Positions 1 through 4,970 of a stretch of 9,074 nucleotides of DNA are shown in pieces. The DNA lies in NCBI GenBank assembly GCA_004213235.1, contig SHAI01000094.1, positions 1 through 9,074 on the forward strand, written 5' to 3'. A program made the translations under genes and the position numbers. Source of the stretch: Parvularculaceae bacterium (lineage in GTDB: Bacteria; Pseudomonadota; Alphaproteobacteria; Caulobacterales; Parvularculaceae). Within the stretch, counting starts at the first letter, position 1. The number at the start of each line of letters is the position of its first letter. The notes below the pieces were generated by a model. The model made no database searches, was not told the origin of the DNA, and saw only the letters and a list, made by a program, of their open reading frames with translations.

Positions 1-185
1 AACGGACCAGTGATCGATAATGACAGGGTGTCTGCCTGTCTCACCCCGATGACATCGCCGACATCCGCAAAGCAAAAGAGACTTGCAAGATCATGCAACC
101 CATCCGGCCTTATGCCACCAACATGGAGGTATAAATTGATTTTCGCGGGCGCGATCTCTTCAATATAATCTTGACTAGATATCAA
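1..185 (-). CDS. ispE: IspE, 4-diphosphocytidyl-2-C-methyl-D-erythritol kinase (5' part only)
   Basis: IspE phosphorylates CDP-methylerythritol in the cytosolic MEP pathway, which makes isoprenoid precursors (IPP and DMAPP, hence ubiquinone and undecaprenol). Only the first 61 codons and two bases lie in the window; the gene runs off the left edge. The translation contains APAKINLYLHV at residues 12-22, the GHMP-kinase entry motif with its catalytic-region Lys15. It is followed by GIRPDGLHDLASLF (24-37) and FADVGD (39-44), which line up with the E. coli IspE N-terminus. The start is taken as TTG at 185-183: an in-frame stop lies upstream inside the TPR gene, and no ATG or GTG codon occurs between it and the conserved Lys. 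No strong Shine-Dalgarno is visible; a G-rich stretch precedes the TTG. The gene begins 22 nt after the TPR gene and is probably cotranscribed with it. Oddity: the usual DGYH motif reads DGLH. Confidence 0.88.
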   Translation of the reverse strand, partial: MISSQDYIEEIAPAKINLYLHVGGIRPDGLHDLASLFCFADVGDVIGVRQADTLSLSITGP

Positions 186-207
186 ACTTCCCGCCCCGCT
201 AATTACA

Positions 208-2049
208 TTACTTGCCGGGCATGGTTACCGAGTTTTCACGATCCATACCATTTGCAAGCTTCAAGCGGATCTTATTGGCTTGTTTGTCGCCTGGCATCAA
301 CTCAAGCGCCCTTTCCCACTGGTATCTTGCTTCAATGCGTCGATCGAGTCGCCAATATACATCACCAAGATGCTCAGTTACGGTAACATCAGCCGGCTCT
401 AGCGAAGCCGCCTGCTCAAGATGCAGCACGGCCTCGTGATAATCGCCAGTTTGATAATAGGCCCAGCCGAGACTGTCGATAATCGCACCAGAGGTTGGAT
501 CAGCTTCAACCGCCTGCTCAATCAGCGCAAAGGCGTCTTGCAGGTTTATGCCGCGCTCCGCCCAGCTATACCCAAGATAATTCAATGCGGTCGGCTCGTC
601 CGGCGCAAGGTCAACGGCTTTTTTGAGATCTGCCTCCGCATCTTGCCACCGGTCCATCTGCATGAGGGCATCACCACGCGCGATAAAATATCGCCAATCG
701 CTTTGCATCGGTTGCTCTCCGAGACGGCCAATCAGATCGCTAAGCAGGGACACGGCGCGGGCATGATTTTCCTGACGCGAAGCAATGTTTGCCATGGCGA
801 ACCTTGCTTCATTGGCAAACGGATCCCTTGCAATGGTCTTCCTCAAGACGGCAAACGCCTCGTCATATTGCTCCTCAGCAGACAAACCAGCAGCGATTTC
901 AACGCGGGCTTGTTCATAATGCGGTGAGCTGGCATCAATCTCCGCCAGGATCGCACGCGCCGAGCTATGGTCACCATAAAGATTGTAGATTATGCCCGCG
1001 AGCCGCCGCGCCTCGTCCAGTTCCGGGTCGAGATAAATTGACATCTGGGCAAGCGAAAGTGGAAAATTATAGCGCGGGGGGCCGACATTCGCCCCCAACG
1101 CCGCCGCTTTTTCACGCTGTGCTGCAAACTCTTCAACGATAAAGGCTGCAAACGCATAAAATGCGATTGCCGCACCTTCCGCCGGGGTTACCTGACTGAA
1201 CGCATCGCTCTTTTCGCCCCTGTCCAAACGCTGTAATCCGTAACGCGCCACCTTGCCGTCGGGCCCTGGCTGTGTACTGATTAACTCATAATACTGCCGG
1301 GTCGTGGCCTCATCGCTGGAGCGTTCCAGAAACGCGCCATAGGCACGTCGTCCCACAGGTCCCCCTAACCCAAAAGCTGAATTTTCATGTGCGCCGAGAG
1401 CAAGGCGGGTATACCCCGACTGTTCCGCCATGAGCGCCTGATGGGTGGGATGGAAGCCGATAAACAAGTCACTCGACCCGATATCAAGCGCAGCCAGCCC
1501 TGCTGTTGCGCCCGCCTTGCCGAAAGTGTTCCAGGCCTTGAGAATATGAACAACCGACGCGATCAGGGGCGTGTTCGCGTCAAAGTCCAGCGCCGCATCG
1601 ACGGCAAGATAGTCGTCCCGTTTAAACGCCCCCGCTGCAACCACAAGATGGGCTAATGCATCGCTCTGCTGGTCATCTGACGGTTCTGCGACTGGGAGAT
1701 CGCCCTCTTCTCCCGCCGCATCATCATCTGGCGCAGCTATTTGAGGGGTAGCATTTTGCTCAAGGATATACTCTGCGTAAGCAAGGGCGCTGGGGATATC
1801 GCCTGAAGCAAGTCGGTAAAACATTGCCTGGCGCACAAGAACTGGATCATCGGCGAAAGCGCCGGCGAGCCGCCCGAATGCAGCCCCAGCTTTATCAATA
1901 TCATTTTCGCGCGCCGCCAGCCGGGCCGACAAATACTCGCCCGATGCCGGGCTGTGCGCCATCGACGGATAGATCGGCACCGTGTGAATACAAGCGCTCA
2001 GCCCAAGGGCAAATCCGAATAAACTACATGTTCGGGTAATTAGGCCCAC
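208..2049 (-). CDS. TPR-repeat lipoprotein
   Basis: This is a tetratricopeptide-repeat protein of 613 residues from the chosen start, probably anchored to the outer membrane. The start is GTG at 2049. From there the N-terminus is a short lipoprotein signal ending in the lipobox LSAC with Cys20, and an AAGG lies 5 nt upstream. The open frame extends to an ATG at 2166, but that would overlap the upstream gene by 143 nt and bury the signal. Residues 40-95 form a helical repeat-like region (SARLAAREND, then LVRQAMFYRL). Residues 101-130 are an acidic linker with ten Asp/Glu and no Lys/Arg. Clear TPRs lie near residues 450-588, for example ALNYLGYSWAERG, IIDSLGWAYYQTGDY and EHLGDVYWRL. TPR proteins usually scaffold other proteins; the partner cannot be read from the sequence. 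The gene overlaps the ETF-QO gene by 26 nt, so translational coupling is likely. The family and fold are clear; the cellular job is unknown. Confidence 0.85.
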   Translation of the reverse strand: MGLITRTCSLFGFALGLSACIHTVPIYPSMAHSPASGEYLSARLAARENDIDKAGAAFGRLAGAFADDPVLVRQAMFYRLASGDIPSALAYAEYILEQNATPQIAAPDDDAAGEEGDLPVAEPSDDQQSDALAHLVVAAGAFKRDDYLAVDAALDFDANTPLIASVVHILKAWNTFGKAGATAGLAALDIGSSDLFIGFHPTHQALMAEQSGYTRLALGAHENSAFGLGGPVGRRAYGAFLERSSDEATTRQYYELISTQPGPDGKVARYGLQRLDRGEKSDAFSQVTPAEGAAIAFYAFAAFIVEEFAAQREKAAALGANVGPPRYNFPLSLAQMSIYLDPELDEARRLAGIIYNLYGDHSSARAILAEIDASSPHYEQARVEIAAGLSAEEQYDEAFAVLRKTIARDPFANEARFAMANIASRQENHARAVSLLSDLIGRLGEQPMQSDWRYFIARGDALMQMDRWQDAEADLKKAVDLAPDEPTALNYLGYSWAERGINLQDAFALIEQAVEADPTSGAIIDSLGWAYYQTGDYHEAVLHLEQAASLEPADVTVTEHLGDVYWRLDRRIEARYQWERALELMPGDKQANKIRLKLANGMDRENSVTMPGK

Positions 2050-3718
2050 CGCCCCCTTCAGGGACTGTCCAGATGATATTCTGCGAGGGGTCTTTGATGT
2101 CGCAGGTTTTACAGTGAACACAGTTTTGCGCATTGATTTGGAACCGCGGATCTGACCCGTCGTCATTACTCAGCACCTCATAAACACCCGCCGGGCAATA
2201 CCGTTGGGCTGGCTCGTCATAGCTTGGCAAGTTTACGCCGATTGGAATTGACGCGTCCTTAAGTTTGAGATGAGCGGGTTGATCCTCTTCATGATTTGTC
2301 GCTGAAAATGAGACATTCGTTAGTCTGTCAAACGTTAGCTTACCGTCTGGTTTCGGATAGGAAACCATTTTGTGCTGATCTGCAGGTTCTGTCGCTGCCG
2401 CGTCGGTCTTTCCGTGCTTCAGCGTTCCAAAGAGCGAGAACCCTGGAATAATTGCGTTGGTCCACATATCCACCGCACCGGCACCCAAAGCGCCGACCCA
2501 TGTGCCAAACTTCGACCAGAGCGGTTTGAAATTCCGCGCCTTTAGCAGTTCACGCCGAACCGGCGAACGCTCATAGGCCTCTTCATAAGCGGTAAGCACA
2601 TCACCTTCACGATCTTGCTCCAACGCGTCGACCGCTGCTTCAGCGGCCATGATACCCGTAAGCATCGCGTTATGATTACCTTTAATTCGCGGCACGTTCA
2701 CGAAACCGGCTGAGCACCCGATCAGCGCACCACCCGGGAACGCCAGTTTTGGCACGGATTGAAAGCCACCTTCCGTGATCGCCCGCGCACCATAGGCAAT
2801 GCGTTTGCCCCCCTCCAGCAAAGCGGCAATCTCAGGATGGGTCTTGAACTTCTGAAACTCCCCATAAGGATAAATATGAGGGTTCTTGTAGTTCAAATGA
2901 ATGACATAGCCGATCGATATGGTGTTGTCGTTGTAATGATAGATGAACGAACCACCCCCGGTATCGTTGTCCAGAGGCCATCCGAACGTATGTTGTACAT
3001 AACCGGGGCGGCTGTTTTCGGGCTTGATTTCCCAAAGCTCTTTCAACCCGATGCCATATTTTTGCGGCTCACGATCTGAGTCCAGACCGTATTTGGAAAT
3101 GATCTGTTTCGATAAAGAACCGCGCACACCCTCTGCGATAAGGACGTATTTTCCAAGCAGATCCAGGCCCGGTTCGTAGCCGGGCTTTTTCACGCCGTCC
3201 TTATCGATCCCAACCTCGCCAACCACAACGCCGCGCAAAGATCCATCTTCGCGATAAAGTGCCTGCGATGCAGCCATGCCGGGATAAACTTCAACGCCCA
3301 TCCCCTCCGCCATTTCCGCCAGCCAACGGCACACATTGCCCATCGAAACAATGTAATTGCCATGGTTCTGCAAAGATGGCGGGAGCGCAAATGTGGGCAG
3401 TGCCAATGATCCGGCAGGCCCCAATACCTTAATGCCTTCAGATGTTACCGGCGTGTCAATTGGGCTGTCCATGTCGCGCCAGTCGGGCAAAAGGCGGTCC
3501 AGACCCGATGGGTCGAGTACAGCGCCAGAAAGGATGTGCGCCCCGACCTCAGACCCCTTCTCTACCACCACAACGCTGATATCGCGGCCACGTTCTTGCT
3601 CTAATTGCTTGATGCGAATAGCCGCCGACAAACCGGCAGGGCCAGCCCCCACGATCACCACATCAAATTCCATGGCCTCGCGTTCACTCGTGTCTTCAGC
3701 AATTGTCCCGTCAGTCAT
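2024..3718 (-). CDS. Electron transfer flavoprotein:ubiquinone oxidoreductase (ETF-QO, ETFDH family)
   Basis: The enzyme passes electrons from reduced ETF (fed by acyl-CoA and other dehydrogenases) to ubiquinone. It contains FAD and one [4Fe-4S] cluster and sits monotopically on the cytoplasmic face of the inner membrane. The protein has 564 residues, normal for the family. The FAD-binding GAGPAG lies at 24-29 after the first beta strand (DVVIVGAG). Central conserved stretches include EGVRGSLSKQ, a GARAITEGG segment and GCSAGFVNVPRIKGNHNAM, all typical of ETF-QO. The C-terminal ferredoxin-like domain has Cys508, Cys533, Cys536 and Cys539 (C-x24-C-x2-C-x2-C), the spacing expected for the cluster. 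The ATG at 3718 has a GAGGA Shine-Dalgarno 7 nt upstream. The etfA/etfB genes are not in the window. It is the first gene of the leftward unit and is followed by the TPR lipoprotein and ispE. Confidence 0.97.
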   Translation of the reverse strand: MTDGTIAEDTSEREAMEFDVVIVGAGPAGLSAAIRIKQLEQERGRDISVVVVEKGSEVGAHILSGAVLDPSGLDRLLPDWRDMDSPIDTPVTSEGIKVLGPAGSLALPTFALPPSLQNHGNYIVSMGNVCRWLAEMAEGMGVEVYPGMAASQALYREDGSLRGVVVGEVGIDKDGVKKPGYEPGLDLLGKYVLIAEGVRGSLSKQIISKYGLDSDREPQKYGIGLKELWEIKPENSRPGYVQHTFGWPLDNDTGGGSFIYHYNDNTISIGYVIHLNYKNPHIYPYGEFQKFKTHPEIAALLEGGKRIAYGARAITEGGFQSVPKLAFPGGALIGCSAGFVNVPRIKGNHNAMLTGIMAAEAAVDALEQDREGDVLTAYEEAYERSPVRRELLKARNFKPLWSKFGTWVGALGAGAVDMWTNAIIPGFSLFGTLKHGKTDAAATEPADQHKMVSYPKPDGKLTFDRLTNVSFSATNHEEDQPAHLKLKDASIPIGVNLPSYDEPAQRYCPAGVYEVLSNDDGSDPRFQINAQNCVHCKTCDIKDPSQNIIWTVPEGGGGPNYPNM

Positions 3719-3725
3719 TTAAAAG

Positions 3726-3730
3726 TCCTC
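3726..3730 (-). promoter_or_regulatory. Ribosome binding site of the ETF-QO gene
   Basis: GAGGA on the minus strand lies 7 nt before the ATG at 3718. It fixes this start over the in-frame Met16, which sits just before the FAD-binding strand. Confidence 0.75.
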
Positions 3731-3884
3731 GAACATTCCAGGCGCCTGTCTTAGCGCGGGTTTTGGCAAAAGACGACAGCCATCGCCATGCCGCCGATCG
3801 ACGCGGCCTCAGATCAAAACCATTTATTGCCGCATTGCGGAAGGAATAGCAGATTGGCACGCATATTCGACTCTGTTGCACACC

Positions 3885-3983
3885 ATTTTGCCCAGTCGTT
3901 TTTGGCCTGTCACTTTGGCCTGTCATTTTGGCCAGTCATTTTGGCCAGTCATTCTGCCCAATCATTTTGGCTTCTGGCCAATC
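3885..3983. repeat. Tandem array of a 13-bp direct repeat, seven units
   Basis: The consensus is ATTTTGGCCAGTC. Units are 3885-3897, 3898-3911 (one extra T), 3912-3924, 3925-3937, 3938-3950, 3951-3963 and a longer degenerate last unit, 3964-3983. Units 4 and 5 are identical. Units 2 and 3 share the variant GGCCTGTC, and units 6 and 7 share CAATC, so neighbouring units resemble each other most; that is the mark of growth by local slippage. Most units carry GGCC, and several the palindrome TGGCCA. The 13-nt period is not a multiple of three, so it does not encode a peptide repeat. There are no spacers, so it is not a CRISPR array. Confidence 0.95.
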
Positions 3984-3994
3984 ACAGCTATCTT
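3967..3994 (+). promoter_or_regulatory. Possible promoter for the uracil-DNA glycosylase gene
   Basis: TTGGCT (3967-3972) and TATCTT (3989-3994) are separated by 16 nt, and each matches four of six bases of the sigma-70-type consensus. The -35-like part lies inside the last unit of the 13-bp array, so array length changes could affect it. Such weak matches are common by chance, so this is only a candidate. Confidence 0.2.
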
Positions 3995-4043
3995 GGTCTA
4001 AAGAACTTGTCCCGTCGCTCGTTCAATCCAGCAGGACCGTAAG

Positions 4044-4886
4044 ATGACCACAGCCGAAGCTGCCCTTGCTGTTCTGCGCTGGTACGCTGACGCAGGTGTC
4101 GACGAGGCCATTGGCGCTGACCCGACGGATTTCTTTGCCGCAGACCCCATATTATCGCCAAAAACACCGCCACCACTTAGCGGACAGGCGGTCGACGCGG
4201 ACGAACCAAACTGGCCACAGCGCAACAGCTTGCCGCCGCCACCAATCGCCCCAATTGCCAAAACGAACGCGCCGTCAACCGATGAGGCCGTAGCTGCTGC
4301 GACCAATCTCGCCGCATCGTGCGATACCTTCGAGGCTTTGTGCGCGGCAATTGAGGCATTTGACGGCTGTGCGCTGAAGAATGGCGCGCGCAATACCGTT
4401 GTTTTCGACGGGGTCATCGGTGCCGATCTCCTGATCATGGGCGAGGCACCCGGACGGGACGAGGACCGTGTGGGCAAACCCTTTGTCGGTCGGGCGGGAC
4501 AGCTATTGGATAAAATGCTTGGTGCCATTGGCCGCTCCCGAACAGAGAATACCCTCATCTCCAATGTGATATTCTGGCGCCCGCCCGGCAACCGAACCCC
4601 GACCGCGACTGAGGTTGCCGTCTGCAAACCCTTTGTCGACCGACTGATCCACCTTAATCAGCCGAAAGCCATCGTCCTTGCCGGTAATGCCCCATTGCAA
4701 GCCCTGTTAGGCCGCACCGGCATTACGCGCGCCCGGGGCAACTGGTCCGAAATTGAAGGCCCTGGCAGCGAAAAAATTCCTGTCCTGCCAATGTTCCACC
4801 CCGCATTTTTGCTAAGACGACCGGAACAAAAACGCCTCGCCTGGCACGATCTGCAAAGCGTGGCCGCACGATTAACAAACAGTTAA
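4044..4886 (+). CDS. Uracil-DNA glycosylase, family-4-like
   Basis: This 280-residue protein belongs to the uracil-DNA glycosylase superfamily and probably removes uracil from DNA as the first step of base-excision repair. The N-terminal 90 residues are poorly conserved in appearance, with a Pro-rich linker at about 40-75. The catalytic core follows: motif A GEAPGRDED at 133-141, GKPFVGRAGQLLD at 144-156, NVIFWRPPGNRTPT at 174-187, and motif B HPAFLLR at 252-258. These are family-4-type motifs rather than the GQDPY/HPSPLS of Ung. Classical family 4 has four Fe-S cysteines. Here only Cys109 and Cys194 occupy those places; the partners are Phe106 and Trp178. An intact cluster is therefore doubtful. 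The ATG has AGGA 7 nt upstream. The gene is divergent from ETF-QO; a hairpin and 84 nt separate it from slt. Confidence 0.9.
   Translation: MTTAEAALAVLRWYADAGVDEAIGADPTDFFAADPILSPKTPPPLSGQAVDADEPNWPQRNSLPPPPIAPIAKTNAPSTDEAVAAATNLAASCDTFEALCAAIEAFDGCALKNGARNTVVFDGVIGADLLIMGEAPGRDEDRVGKPFVGRAGQLLDKMLGAIGRSRTENTLISNVIFWRPPGNRTPTATEVAVCKPFVDRLIHLNQPKAIVLAGNAPLQALLGRTGITRARGNWSEIEGPGSEKIPVLPMFHPAFLLRRPEQKRLAWHDLQSVAARLTNS
4872..4886. promoter_or_regulatory. Candidate CtrA binding site (TTAA-N7-TTAA)
   Basis: TTAA at 4872-4875 and TTAA at 4883-4886 are separated by exactly seven bases, matching the spacing of the CtrA response-regulator site known from Caulobacter and other alphaproteobacteria. 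The site reads the same on both strands in its fixed bases, overlaps the stop codon of the glycosylase gene and lies 84 nt before the slt start. That is a plausible promoter-proximal position, though part of the match is forced by the TAA stop. Whether this organism has CtrA is not visible here. Confidence 0.35.
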
Positions 4887-4890
4887 GGGC

Positions 4891-4918
4891 CCATGCACCA
4901 TTTCTTGCATGGCGTTTT
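4891..4918 (+). terminator. Hairpin after the glycosylase gene, possible weak terminator
   Basis: CCATGCA (4891-4897) and TGCATGG (4906-4912) are perfect inverted repeats of 7 bp around an 8-nt loop. They are followed by CG and only four T residues (4915-4918). It starts 5 nt after the glycosylase stop. The short T run makes it a weak intrinsic terminator at best; it could also be an RNA-stabilising 3' hairpin or a protein-binding dyad near the slt promoter. Confidence 0.35.
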
Positions 4919-4970
4919 GAATACGAACTGAGCCAAACTGATTTTGGGTTCAAACCGAGAGAAAGACTTC

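Larger units (their letters stand above)
3719..4043. other. Divergent intergenic control region
   Basis: These 325 nt separate the leftward ETF-QO gene from the rightward uracil-DNA glycosylase gene, so promoters for both transcription units should lie here. Visible contents: the ETF-QO ribosome binding site at the left end; an 11-bp dyad CCGCA-T-TGCGG at 3830-3840; a GACTC (GANTC-type) site at 3868-3872; the 13-bp tandem array at 3885-3983; a weak promoter-like pair at 3967-3994; and the glycosylase Shine-Dalgarno AGGA at 4033-4036. I could not identify a convincing minus-strand promoter. Short open frames in this interval have no recognisable protein features. Confidence 0.8.

Noticed and set aside
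421..927. 168-codon plus-strand open frame inside the TPR gene
   Set aside because: It is antisense to clear TPR coding sequence and shows no domain or good start context.
3830..3840. Dyad CCGCA-T-TGCGG as an operator
   Set aside because: An 11-bp palindrome with no second copy and no recognised consensus is too likely by chance to call as a site.
3711..3926. 71-codon minus-strand open frame overlapping the ETF-QO start
   Set aside because: It overlaps the ETF-QO leader and ribosome binding site and has no recognisable features.
3885..3983. CRISPR-like repeat array
   Set aside because: Units are 13 bp, head-to-tail and without unique spacers; no cas gene is present.
3788..4042. 84-codon open frame through the 13-bp array, with a hydrophobic repetitive middle
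   Set aside because: The 13-nt period changes frame each unit, so the peptide is a by-product of the DNA repeat; there is no clear ribosome binding site.
3998..4627. 209-codon open frame on the minus strand across the glycosylase gene
   Set aside because: It lies opposite the well-supported glycosylase gene, has no recognisable motif, and its composition is what the antisense of a GC-rich gene gives.
4917..4945. TTGAAT and GATTTT with 17-nt spacing as an slt promoter
   Set aside because: The -35-like part is fair but the -10-like part is a poor match, so it cannot be supported.
4944..4970. TTG at 4944 as start of the transglycosylase
   Set aside because: It would add nine polar residues before a proper signal peptide; ATG at 4971 is better.
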